Shown piece by piece: positions 6,460-13,308 of a stretch of DNA of 14,858 nt. The stretch is taken from NCBI GenBank assembly GCA_902494625.1, contig CABUUB010000043.1:1-14858 (forward strand), in the 5' to 3' direction. Each line of letters starts with the position of its first letter. Position 1 is the first letter of the stretch. The notes under the pieces were generated by a model. The model saw only the letters and a program-made list of their open reading frames with translations, did no database searches and was not told the origin of the DNA. The stretch comes from an uncultured Collinsella sp. (GTDB lineage Bacteria; Actinomycetota; Coriobacteriia; Coriobacteriales; Coriobacteriaceae). Both the position numbers and the translations under genes were made by a program.

Positions 6460-6903
6460 ATGGCAAAAGAGGGAAAGAAGCCGATCGGCAAGATTGTCCT
6501 AGGCGTCATCGTGGTGCTGGTTATCGTCGGTGCCGTGGGCTCTATGGGTGGCAATTCAACCGATTCGTCTGCGAGCGATTCGGCAAAACCTGCCGAGGCG
6601 ACACAGCAGGCTGAGGAGCAAAAAGAACCGCAAGAACCGTATGCCATTGCTGATGAGGCTGAAGACACCTCCAATCAGTTTGCCTATAAGATCACGGGCA
6701 CGCTGACCAATAACACGGACAAGGAAAAGAGCTACATTCAGATTGAGTATGTTCTGTATGATGCCGATGGCAACCAGGTTGGAACGGCTCTTGCAAACAC
6801 CAATCATTTGAAGGCGGGCGGCTCCTGGAAGTTCGAGGCGCTGGGTACAGTGTCTCCCGACCAGGTTGCTAGCTGGGAGCGTTCGGACGTAAGTGGTTTC
6901 TAG
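6460..6903 (+). CDS. Membrane-anchored FxLYD-domain protein
   Basis: A 147-aa protein with a short basic cytoplasmic tail (MAKEGKKPIGK), one transmembrane helix (about 11-28), a Ser/Ala/Glu/Gln-rich linker (30-60) and an extracytoplasmic FxLYD-type beta domain (about 60-140). The diagnostic stretch is YIQIEYVLYDADGNQVGTA (92-110). FxLYD domains are immunoglobulin-like folds common in surface proteins of Gram-positives; their ligands are mostly unknown. The start follows AAGGA at 6 nt. It is 32 nt upstream of the next gene, so probably co-transcribed. Exact function is not known. Confidence 0.8.
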   Translation: MAKEGKKPIGKIVLGVIVVLVIVGAVGSMGGNSTDSSASDSAKPAEATQQAEEQKEPQEPYAIADEAEDTSNQFAYKITGTLTNNTDKEKSYIQIEYVLYDADGNQVGTALANTNHLKAGGSWKFEALGTVSPDQVASWERSDVSGF

Positions 6904-6935
6904 CATGTTGCATGCACTGGGGGAGGTAAAGCCGT

Positions 6936-7358
6936 ATGCCCGATAAAAAACTGACCGAGGAGTTGCTCAATGAGCTTCTCGATGCGCCGAACATCGATGG
7001 CTATATCAGGGAGCACGACTTTGCCGCCCCGTCGCTTTCGGACTACCTGAAGCAGCTACTGCAGGAAAAGGGCTTGGAGCGTTCGCGCGTGGTGCGTATG
7101 GCCGACCTCAACGAGACGTTTGGCTATCAGATCTTTACCGGTGCGCGGCATCCAAGCCGCAATAAGGTGCTGCAGATTGCCTTTGCGATGGCGCTGACGC
7201 TCAAAGAGACCAACCGTGTGCTGACGGCTGCCGGGGTAAGCGTCCTTAACTGCAAGGACCGTCGCGATGCGATCATCATCTTCTGTATCGATCGCGGGTG
7301 CAGCCTCCAAAAGGTCAACGAGGAGCTGTATCGCTTTGGCGAGGAGACGGTGAGTTAG
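6936..7358 (+). CDS. Small helix-turn-helix (XRE-like) protein next to a Ser/Thr kinase
   Basis: A 140-aa soluble protein. Residues about 33-100 resemble an XRE-like helix-turn-helix: LSDYLKQLLQEKGLERSRVV, then MADLNETFGYQIFTGARHPS and VLQIAFAMALTLKETNRVL. The C-terminus (105-137) is a second helical part, DRRDAIIIFCIDRGCSLQKV. It is not a canonical repressor: the recognition segment (ETFGYQIFTGARHPSRN) is conserved-looking but unusual. GGGGGAGG lies 9 nt before the ATG. From memory, similar proteins accompany protein kinases in gut Firmicutes and Coriobacteria, so it may be a kinase substrate or partner; this is inference. Confidence 0.75.
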   Translation: MPDKKLTEELLNELLDAPNIDGYIREHDFAAPSLSDYLKQLLQEKGLERSRVVRMADLNETFGYQIFTGARHPSRNKVLQIAFAMALTLKETNRVLTAAGVSVLNCKDRRDAIIIFCIDRGCSLQKVNEELYRFGEETVS

Positions 7359-7443
7359 CGGCTGATATCTGAGCTGGCGGAGCTGTCGAACAACGATGCA
7401 AACGAACGGGGCGCGGATGCCATGGGGTGTCTGCGCCCTGCGC

Positions 7444-7449
7444 TATGAT
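7444..7449 (+). promoter_or_regulatory. Possible -10 element giving a leaderless kinase mRNA
   Basis: TATGAT ends 7 nt before the ATG at 7457, so transcription would start at or next to the start codon. GGAGG (7450-7454) is only 2 nt from this ATG, too close to act as a normal ribosome site. The -35 is weak. Confidence 0.3.
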
Positions 7450-7456
7450 GGAGGCT

Positions 7457-8836
7457 ATGGATACTCAGACCCCAACATATTCCGATGACGAGCTGACCGC
7501 AGCGCTTGCCGAGCACCTGGCGTCGCTCGATCGCGACGACAGCTATCGCGTGGAGCGTGTACTTAAGCGCTCGTCCGTTGAAACAACCGAGCTCGTGTAC
7601 TTTGAAGGAACCGGCGGTGGCTCGCTCGGCCCCTTTGTCCGTAAACGCATCGATGCTTCGGCTCAAATCGGCGGGGCATACGAGCGTCTGTTTGTCGCTC
7701 AGCGGGCAGGCAGGCGTTTTGAGCACCTGCCCAGAATCGTCGATTGTCGTCGTGTGGGCGACGAGCTCAACGTGGTTATGGAATACATCGAAGGGGAGAC
7801 GCTCGGGACGCTGGTGGACCGTCTGGGAGCCACCCCCGATTATGCGCGTGAATTGTATCCTGCCCTATGCGATGCCGTGGGCGAGCTCCACGCCGGTTTT
7901 GCAATAGCGGGGGAGGCTTCGGCGCCGGTGATCCATCGCGACCTCAAGCCGTCGAATATCATCGTGACAGGTGCCAACTATACGCCTGATGACGGTCTGA
8001 CGTTTTCGTCGCTGGTGATTATCGACTTGGGGATCGCCCGCGTATGGCGCGATGGCGCCGATGCCGACACCGTCAAGTTTGGCACGCGACCCTATGCGCC
8101 GCCCGAGCAGTATGGGTTTGGGCAGACGAGTGTGCGCAGCGACGTCTACGCACTTGGCGCCCTGTTGTTCTTCTGCTTGACTGGAGTCGACCCTAAACCA
8201 GGGCTCGACATGCGCGAGCAATGCGAGGCGCGTGGCATTCCCACCCCACTTGCCGATGCCGTCTGCATGTCGATGGCGCTCGACCCGGCCAAGCGTTTTG
8301 CGAGTGCGGAAGCGTTGGGACGGGCGACGCGCGCGGCATACGATCTGAGTCGCCCCGTGCGGCCTCCTGCGCCTGCGCCTGTCCGTACTCCGACCTCGGA
8401 GATGGTGTTGACGCCCCAAGGGCTCCAGAACCCCACAGGGCTTCCTAGGCCTGCCGCCTCCGCTGCATGCGGTCTGCTCTCTCGCGTTCCGGAGTCTCTG
8501 GGGCGTATTTGGAATACGCTCGTCTGCCTCTCGCTGCTTGTGTTCTTTGCCGGAAGTCACTTTGCCGTCTTTCACCCCACGGGAGCAAACCAAAGCTACC
8601 CGACGTGGCTTCTCATAATCGAGTATTTTTTCTTTGTCGATGGCCTTATAGTGCTTATGCATTTTGCGCTGCTCGATAAGCGCCGTCTTCGTCGGCGATT
8701 CGCACTGCTCGACAGCTATCGCGGCAAGAAGCTCGCGAAACTCTGGCTCAAGGCATTGGGTGTGCTGCTCCTATGCATGATCGTCATAGTCGCGGTTGCC
8801 AATGCGACCGGCGTCGTCGATACCTCCGCTACCTAA
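7457..8836 (+). CDS. Membrane-anchored Ser/Thr protein kinase (Hanks type)
   Basis: A 459-aa kinase. The N-terminal catalytic domain (about 30-300) has the ATP-binding Lys63 (FVRKRI), hinge VVMEYIEGETLG (106-117), catalytic loop HRDLKPSN (160-167, Asp162), DLG in place of DFG (190-192), the activation-segment end GTRPYAPPEQYG (209-220) and SDVYALG (228-234). The Gly-rich loop is degenerate (EGTGGGSLG). A Pro/Ala-rich linker (300-345) leads to three transmembrane helices (about 352-371, 384-404, 431-451). There are no extracellular PASTA repeats, so it is not a PknB/PrkC-type muropeptide sensor. The start is uncertain: GTG 7427 and ATGs at 7445 and 7448 are in frame; 7457 is chosen because of the adjacent TATGAT. 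It probably works with the two preceding genes. Confidence 0.88.
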   Translation: MDTQTPTYSDDELTAALAEHLASLDRDDSYRVERVLKRSSVETTELVYFEGTGGGSLGPFVRKRIDASAQIGGAYERLFVAQRAGRRFEHLPRIVDCRRVGDELNVVMEYIEGETLGTLVDRLGATPDYARELYPALCDAVGELHAGFAIAGEASAPVIHRDLKPSNIIVTGANYTPDDGLTFSSLVIIDLGIARVWRDGADADTVKFGTRPYAPPEQYGFGQTSVRSDVYALGALLFFCLTGVDPKPGLDMREQCEARGIPTPLADAVCMSMALDPAKRFASAEALGRATRAAYDLSRPVRPPAPAPVRTPTSEMVLTPQGLQNPTGLPRPAASAACGLLSRVPESLGRIWNTLVCLSLLVFFAGSHFAVFHPTGANQSYPTWLLIIEYFFFVDGLIVLMHFALLDKRRLRRRFALLDSYRGKKLAKLWLKALGVLLLCMIVIVAVANATGVVDTSAT

Positions 8837-8840
8837 AAGA

Positions 8841-8863
8841 AAAGGGCCCCATTGGGGCCCTTT
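8841..8863. terminator. Bidirectional terminator between convergent kinase and hydrolase genes
   Basis: A perfect 10-bp stem, AAAGGGCCCC and GGGGCCCTTT, with loop ATT. A-rich sequence on one side and TTT on the other let it act on both strands. It lies 4 nt after the kinase stop and 10 nt after the hydrolase stop. Confidence 0.9.
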
Positions 8864-8873
8864 GCAGTTGCAC

Positions 8874-10007
8874 TTAGATGCGGTTCATCTGAGCGGCGAC
8901 TTTGTTGTACCAGTCCTGCCACGTGGGCGGGCAGTACTTTTTGGCCGCTGCCGGGGTAAGGGTGGAGCCGTAGTTGGCGCCCAGATAGGCAACGTGAGCG
9001 GAGATGCCCTCGCTCCAGCTGCCAAAGCTGCGCCAGCCGCCGCCACGTGCACTCCAGCCCCAGGCGTTGTAAGAATTGGCGCAATAAGCACCCTTGGTGC
9101 TCTCGATGCAGGCGATGGCGGGGGACCAACGGGGGTCGACACCGGTATTCCAAGCGGCGACGGCAAAGTTATAGCCCTGGCCTGCCATGGGGGAGCCGGC
9201 GAGATAATTGTCGATGCGGCTCGTCCACTCATTAATGAACGAATCGTAATCGGAGCTACCGGTATTGGCGTTGTTCACCGTGGTGTCGATGGTGGTGTTG
9301 GTGTTGGTGGCCTGGCTGCTGGAATTGCTGCCGCTTACGCCCTCGCCCGAGAGCTTCTCGGCGGCAGCGGCCTTATCGGCCTCAAGCTTGGCAAGCTCGG
9401 CGGCATTTTCCTGCTCGGCTTTTGCCTGTGCCTCGCTGCGGAGCTGTTGGGCCTGCGCCAGCGCATCCTCGGCGTTTTTCTGCTCCGCCTCAAGCTGAGA
9501 CTTGGCCTGCTGGAGCTCGGCCTTGTTCTGCTCGAGTTCGGTTTGCATGTTATTGAGCTCTTCGATCTCGTCGACGCTCGAGCTCGTGATCTGGTTGGTG
9601 TATTTGCAGGTCGTGATGAACTCACCCAGGCTCTGCGCGTTGACCAGGAAGCTCACGATGGGATTGGTGCCCTTCTGATACTTGTACAGATCGCGCATGG
9701 CAGAGCTTGCCTTGGCCTGCTGCTCGGGAAGCTTAGCCTCGATTTCCTCGATGCTTGCCTCATCGGAGTCAATCTGCTTTTGCAGGTCATCGAGTTTGGT
9801 GCGGGCGTCGTTGTAGGCGCTCGTGGCGGCTTCGATCTTCTGCTGGGCTGCGGAAAGCTGGTCCTGCGTTGCCTGCGAGGCGGCATACGCCGCAACGGGG
9901 GAGAGCATCGGCGAGGCCGTCAGCGCAACAGCGAGCGCGGCGCTCGTGATGATACGAGCCGGCTTCGACGCAATGAGCGCTGCGGCGCGATGATTCGAAT
10001 GCTGCAT
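8874..10007 (-). CDS. Secreted coiled-coil protein with lysozyme-like domain (probable peptidoglycan hydrolase)
   Basis: A 377-aa exported protein. A signal peptide (about 1-42) has a basic N-region, the hydrophobic core IITSAALAVALTASPML and cleavage near PVAAYAA. Two coiled coils (about 45-105 and 143-215) flank a short segment with KGTNPIVSFLVNAQSLGEF, as in PcsB/CwlO-type N-terminal domains regulated by FtsEX. A Ser/Asn/Thr linker (222-252) leads to a C-terminal domain (253-377) with NTGVDPRWSPAIACIESTKG, NAWGWSARGG and KYCPPTWQDWY. Glu302 is the likely catalytic acid of a lysozyme/transglycosylase-like fold. The ATG at 10007 is chosen because AGAGGG lies 5 nt upstream; a TTG at 10022 is in frame. 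Cysteines at 300, 309 and 359 may form a disulfide. Confidence 0.8.
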   Translation of the reverse strand: MQHSNHRAAALIASKPARIITSAALAVALTASPMLSPVAAYAASQATQDQLSAAQQKIEAATSAYNDARTKLDDLQKQIDSDEASIEEIEAKLPEQQAKASSAMRDLYKYQKGTNPIVSFLVNAQSLGEFITTCKYTNQITSSSVDEIEELNNMQTELEQNKAELQQAKSQLEAEQKNAEDALAQAQQLRSEAQAKAEQENAAELAKLEADKAAAAEKLSGEGVSGSNSSSQATNTNTTIDTTVNNANTGSSDYDSFINEWTSRIDNYLAGSPMAGQGYNFAVAAWNTGVDPRWSPAIACIESTKGAYCANSYNAWGWSARGGGWRSFGSWSEGISAHVAYLGANYGSTLTPAAAKKYCPPTWQDWYNKVAAQMNRI

Positions 10008-10070
10008 CCAGTCCCTCTGCAATCAATCGTAGGTTATGGTTCGAACGGTATTCTACTACTGCTTTCGACC

Positions 10071-10116
10071 TCAACTTGAACCTTAAAGGTCCCAAAGGGT
10101 CAAGTTGAACTTGAGG
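10071..10116. repeat. Inverted TCAACTTGA repeats upstream of the hydrolase gene
   Basis: TCAACTTGA (10071-10079) pairs with TCAAGTTGA (10100-10108). The right copy extends to TCAAGTTGAACTTGA (10100-10114), an odd-centred palindrome with 7-bp arms. A third related copy, GTTCAACTTTAA, lies near 10163-10174. The remainder of 10008-10241 holds no gene I can support. Confidence 0.45.
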
Positions 10117-10241
10117 CTTTGGCTTTGACCTGCAGTTATGATGAATTGTTGAGAAACCATAGAGTTCAACTTTAACGTTACGTGGGCCTGTTTGAGAGGA
10201 GCTCTGGGCTGTAAAAGCTATCTCAACGTGGGGTTTTACAA

Positions 10242-10874
10242 CTACAGCGTGCCCTCCTGACGAGCCTGCTCAATCTCTTCGAGGGCCTCGGCAGGGGTGA
10301 ACGAACAAGTGCCGTCGCCGAGTTTGACTACCTGGATATCGTCGCCGGTATGGACCTCTCCGCCCTTTAGCACCACGCCAAAAACGCCCTCGTGGGGAAA
10401 GATACAGTCGCCGGCGAGATAGTAGATGGCACAGCGGGTGTGGCAGACCTTGCCGATCTGACTGATTTCGACCAGGACATCGTTGCCAATCTTGAGCTGC
10501 GTTCCCAGGGGGAGCGAGAGCAGGTTGATGCCCTGGGTTGTGAAGTTCTCGCCAAAGTCGCCCTCGTGCACATCGAGCCCGCGCGCCTGCGCCGTCTGGG
10601 TGGACTCCGCGGCCAAAAAAGAGACCTGGCGGTGCCAATGCCCGGCGTGCGCATCGGTGGCGAGGCCAAACTGCTCGATGACGGTGTCGTGCCCGTCGGC
10701 GACGGGTGACTTACGCGTGCCCTTGTGTGCCGACGTGTTGATCGAGACGATGTGGGCGGGTCCGTTGTAGGCGTCGTTTGCCGTGCACAGGGGAGCGGTC
10801 GCTTTCGCACGTTCCGCCAGCTCGCGCTTCGCAGCATTGAGGATGGGATTATCGGTCGGATGGTCTTGGGGCAC
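10242..10874 (-). CDS. MOSC-domain protein
   Basis: A 210-aa cytoplasmic protein. The MOSC domain covers about residues 38-185: HKGTRKSPV (50-58), GLATDAHAGHWHRQVSFLA (70-88), EGDFGENFTTQGI (104-116), LPLGTQLKIG (121-130) and GKVCHTRCAIYYLAGDC (141-157). Cys144 is the probable sulfur- or Moco-binding cysteine; Cys148 and Cys157 are extra. MOSC proteins handle sulfur or molybdenum cofactor, but this solo form has no molybdenum gene nearby, so its substrate is unknown. The GTG start at 10874 follows AAAGG by 7 nt. The last 25 residues form a helix outside the domain. Confidence 0.85.
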   Translation of the reverse strand: MPQDHPTDNPILNAAKRELAERAKATAPLCTANDAYNGPAHIVSINTSAHKGTRKSPVADGHDTVIEQFGLATDAHAGHWHRQVSFLAAESTQTAQARGLDVHEGDFGENFTTQGINLLSLPLGTQLKIGNDVLVEISQIGKVCHTRCAIYYLAGDCIFPHEGVFGVVLKGGEVHTGDDIQVVKLGDGTCSFTPAEALEEIEQARQEGTL

Positions 10875-10918
10875 GTGCGCGCCTTTCGCTCGAGGATGTC
10901 AATACGCTGAATCCTACA

Positions 10919-10954
10919 ACAATGGTAGGTTCATTGCCCATTGTCATACAACGG
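10919..10954. repeat. Three alternating ACAAYGG half-sites between divergent genes
   Basis: ACAATGG (10919-10925), CCATTGT (10938-10944) and ACAACGG (10948-10954) alternate in orientation. The first two are a perfect 7-bp inverted repeat with a 12-nt spacer; the last two form a near-palindrome. They sit 45-80 nt upstream of the MOSC start, in the 222-nt gap between the MOSC and D-Asp ligase genes, and may be operators. CCTAC-N7-GTAGG (10913-10929) overlaps them. Confidence 0.35.
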
Positions 10955-11010
10955 TGAGCGCCGCCTTCGTGCTGGACGATTACGTCGATTGCCATAGATA
11001 CGGTGGAGCT

Positions 11011-11040
11011 TTGGGTGCCGGCGGCTTGGCACGCTAGAAT
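11011..11040 (+). promoter_or_regulatory. Predicted promoter of the D-aspartate ligase gene
   Basis: TTGGGT (11011-11016) and TAGAAT (11035-11040) are spaced by 18 nt. The predicted start near 11047 gives a leader of about 50 nt before the ATG at 11097. Confidence 0.45.
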
Positions 11041-11096
11041 AAATCAGTTGCGCAAAGACCGCCCGTTGTGTGGGCAGTTCATGATAGGAAGTTTCC

Positions 11097-12353
11097 ATGG
11101 CATTGCAATTTACAGAGCGCGAGTTCATTCCCGTGCTGCTCGGTGGCGACATCAACGCCTATTCGGTGGCGCGCGCCTTCTACGAGGAGTACCAGGTCAA
11201 GAGTCTGGTCTTTGGCAAGTATCAGACGGGTCCCGCGTACCGCAGCCAGATTATCGACTACACGCCCAACGTGGATATCGATACCATGCCCGTGATGCTC
11301 AAAACCGTCAACGGCATTGCCCAAGCGCATGCCGATAAGACGATTGTCCTTGTGGGCTGTGGCGATAACTATGTTGCCCTCGTGGCTCAGGCCAAGGATG
11401 CCCATGAGTTGGCGGATAACATCGTCGCGCCTTACGCTCCCTACAGCATGCTCGAGCAGTGCCAGAAGAAGGAGATCTTCTACGAGCTGTGCGAGAAGCA
11501 TGGCGTGCCTTATCCGCATACCTTTACCTTCACCATGGCGATGCTGAACGACCAAGGCGAGGCACCTGCCGAGGTGCTCGACCAGATTGATTTTCCCTAC
11601 CCGATGATTCTGAAGCCTTCTGACGGCATCATGTGGTGGCAGCACGAGTTCGAGGGCCAGAAGAAGGCCTATGAGATTGCCGACCGCGCCGAGCTGGAAC
11701 AGGTCATTCGCGATTCGTATGCCAGCGGCTACACCGACGACCTGATCTTGCAGGATCGCGTGCCCGGCAACGACGAGTACATGCGCGTGCTCACCAGTTA
11801 TTCCGACCGCAACGGCAAGGTGCGCATGATGTGCCTGGGCCATGTGCTGCTCGAGGAGCATCAGCCTCACGGCGTCGGCAACCACGCCTGTATCATCACC
11901 GAGCCCAACGACGAGCTCATGGGCGGCGTGCGCAAGTTGCTCGAGGACCTTCACTTTGTGGGCTATTCCAACTTTGACGTTAAGTATGACGAGCGCGACG
12001 GCTCGTTTAAGTTCTTCGATTTCAACACGCGTCAGGGCCGCAGCAACTACTACGTCACCAACAGCGGCTTTAACGTTGCCAAGTATGTGGTGGACGAGTA
12101 TGTGTTCAACCGCCCGTTTGAGCCGGAGTTTGTGACGGCGCAGGACGAGGCCCTGTGGATGGTCGTTCCCATGGGCGTCGTCGACAAGTACGTCAAGGAT
12201 CCCGAGCTGCGCGCTAAGGTGCATCGCCTGGACAAGGAGGGCAAGGGCGCAGACCCTTCGTTTATGAAGGGCGACTTTGTCTTTAACCGCTGGCTGCGCA
12301 TGTGGCACACCAAGCTGCGCCACTTTAAGCTGTTCAAGACGTATTACAAGTAG
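11097..12353 (+). CDS. ATP-grasp D-aspartate ligase-like enzyme (peptidoglycan cross-bridge)
   Basis: A 418-aa cytoplasmic ligase. It resembles, from memory, Enterococcus faecium Aslfm over its whole length: the N-terminal EFIPVLLGGDINAYSVARAF (9-28), VLVGCGDNY (84-92), PYSMLEQCQKKEIFYELCEK (115-134), QDRVPGNDEYMRVL (219-232), VRMMCLGHVLLEE (242-254), GYSNFDVKYDERDGSFKFF (289-307) and NTRQGRSNYYV (310-320). ATP-grasp landmarks are Lys173 in ILKPSDG and the metal-binding FDFNTRQGR. Aslfm activates D-Asp as an acyl phosphate and adds it to Lys3 of the UDP-muramyl pentapeptide. The downstream racemase could supply D-Asp. AGGAAG precedes the ATG at 5 nt. Other carboxylate-amine ligase substrates are possible. 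Confidence 0.85.
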   Translation: MALQFTEREFIPVLLGGDINAYSVARAFYEEYQVKSLVFGKYQTGPAYRSQIIDYTPNVDIDTMPVMLKTVNGIAQAHADKTIVLVGCGDNYVALVAQAKDAHELADNIVAPYAPYSMLEQCQKKEIFYELCEKHGVPYPHTFTFTMAMLNDQGEAPAEVLDQIDFPYPMILKPSDGIMWWQHEFEGQKKAYEIADRAELEQVIRDSYASGYTDDLILQDRVPGNDEYMRVLTSYSDRNGKVRMMCLGHVLLEEHQPHGVGNHACIITEPNDELMGGVRKLLEDLHFVGYSNFDVKYDERDGSFKFFDFNTRQGRSNYYVTNSGFNVAKYVVDEYVFNRPFEPEFVTAQDEALWMVVPMGVVDKYVKDPELRAKVHRLDKEGKGADPSFMKGDFVFNRWLRMWHTKLRHFKLFKTYYK

Positions 12354-12362
12354 ATGAGCGCG

Positions 12363-12392
12363 GCGCCCGTCCGGTTTACATCGGGCGGGCGC
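12363..12392. repeat. Strong hairpin after the ligase gene, with the racemase -35 in its loop
   Basis: GCGCCCGTCCG (12363-12373) and CGGGCGGGCGC (12382-12392) form an 11-bp stem with one G-U pair and the loop GTTTACAT. No T-run follows, so it is not a standard terminator. Confidence 0.5.
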
Positions 12393-12401
12393 GGGTATGA
12401 T
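12375..12401 (+). promoter_or_regulatory. Predicted promoter of the racemase gene
   Basis: TTTACA (12375-12380) and TATGAT (12396-12401) are spaced by 15 nt (16 if GTTTAC is used). The perfect palindrome GCGCAATTGCGC (12404-12415) covers the predicted start and could be an operator. Confidence 0.45.
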
Positions 12402-12437
12402 ACGCGCAATTGCGCAAGCGTCACCAAGGAGGCGGCG

Positions 12438-13184
12438 ATGGAAAAGCTGGGAGTTATCGGCGGCATGGGCGCCGAGGCCACGTCGTATTACTACGACCAG
12501 GTGGTGCGCCACACGGCTGCTGCCTGCGATCAGGAACATATCGACATGGTGGTGCTCTCCAAGTCGACCATGCCCGACCGCACGTTGGCCATTAAGACCG
12601 GCGAGCATGCCAAGCTGCTGGCGACCATGAAAGAGTGTGCCCAGGCACTCGAGTCGCTGGGCTGTGCGCACATTGCCATTCCCTGCAACACGTCACACTA
12701 CTTCTACGACCAGATCCAGTCGTTTACGAAGGTGCCGATTATCCACATGCCGCGCGAGTCGGTTCGCTATGCCCTTGCGGGTGCGGTGATGGGGGAGTGC
12801 GAGTTCGACCCCAACTTGAGTATGCCGGCCGAGCCGGTGCACAAGATTGGCATCATGGGCACCGACGGAACCGTGGGCGCGGGCGTCTACGGCCGCGAAT
12901 GTAAGGCTGCGGGTGTTGAGGTCGTCTATCCCAGCGAGAAACGTCAGAACGATGTGATGTCGCTTATCTACGATGATGTGAAGGCCGGACGTGAGCCCGA
13001 TATGGATAAGTTCGACCGCGTGATGTGGGAGTTCGCCCGTAGCGGCTGCGACCGCGTCATTCTGGCCTGCACCGAGCTCTCGGTGCTGCAAAAGTACCGA
13101 GAGATGCCCGAGATCACCCTTGACGCCATGGATGTCCTGGTGCGCGAATCCATCATCCGCAGCGGCGCCTCCTACCGCCTCTAG
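12438..13184 (+). CDS. Aspartate/glutamate racemase family protein, probable aspartate racemase
   Basis: A 248-aa PLP-independent racemase with two catalytic cysteines: Cys83 in AIPCNTSHYFY (80-90) and Cys211 in LACTELS (209-215). The N-terminus MEKLGVIGGMGAEATSYYY is typical of the Asp/Glu/hydantoin racemase family, and GIMGTDGTV (138-146) marks the second domain. It would interconvert L- and D-aspartate. The ATG at 12438 is fixed by AAGGAGG with 5 nt spacing; upstream in-frame codons would run through the promoter. It lies 84 nt after the ligase gene with a promoter of its own. Length and CNTSH favour Asp over Glu racemase, but specificity is inferred. Confidence 0.88.
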   Translation: MEKLGVIGGMGAEATSYYYDQVVRHTAAACDQEHIDMVVLSKSTMPDRTLAIKTGEHAKLLATMKECAQALESLGCAHIAIPCNTSHYFYDQIQSFTKVPIIHMPRESVRYALAGAVMGECEFDPNLSMPAEPVHKIGIMGTDGTVGAGVYGRECKAAGVEVVYPSEKRQNDVMSLIYDDVKAGREPDMDKFDRVMWEFARSGCDRVILACTELSVLQKYREMPEITLDAMDVLVRESIIRSGASYRL

Positions 13185-13191
13185 CTTCCGA

Positions 13192-13223
13192 CCCGCCAAA
13201 AGGGACAGGTTTATTTTGGTAGG
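13192..13223. repeat. REP-like hairpin in the convergent intergenic region
   Basis: CCAAAA (13196-13201) and TTTTGG (13214-13219) flank GGGACAGGTTTA. With flanking bases the arms approach 10 bp (CCCGCCAAAA against TTTTGGTAGG, one mismatch and one wobble). The GGGACAGGTTTATTTTGG wording resembles a dispersed intergenic motif I recall from other genomes, so it may be a REP-type element. Only one copy is in this window. Confidence 0.35.
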
Positions 13224-13242
13224 TTTTATCTGGTGAAACAGT

Positions 13243-13279
13243 AAAGGCCTCGGTTCGTTTGGTGCGAGCCGAGGCCTTT
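13243..13279. terminator. Bidirectional terminator between racemase and ecfT
   Basis: A 15-bp stem (AAAGGCCTCGGTTCG with CGAGCCGAGGCCTTT, one G-U pair) has the loop TTTGGTG and is followed by T on the plus strand and by AAAs upstream, so it can serve both convergent genes. Confidence 0.92.
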
Positions 13280-13308
13280 TGCGTTGGGCGGTTGCTGTCG
13301 GTGGTGAA

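Noticed and set aside
8796..10079. A 427-codon plus-strand frame opposite the hydrolase, rich in Gly/Leu
   Set aside because: It is the complement of coiled-coil codons and crosses the perfect terminator at 8841-8863.
10211..10239. GTAAAA/TTTTAC inverted repeat downstream of the MOSC gene as a terminator
   Set aside because: Only 6 A/T-rich pairs with a 17-nt loop and no T-run on the minus strand; too weak to call.
12354..12437. Extended racemase N-terminus starting at 12354
   Set aside because: It would translate the hairpin, promoter and palindrome; the family N-terminus and AAGGAGG fix the start at 12438.
11079..12671. A 530-codon open frame on the minus strand opposite the ligase and racemase genes
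   Set aside because: It is an antisense shadow produced by GC-rich codon bias. The plus strand carries clear family motifs and ribosome sites; the antisense product has no recognisable domain.
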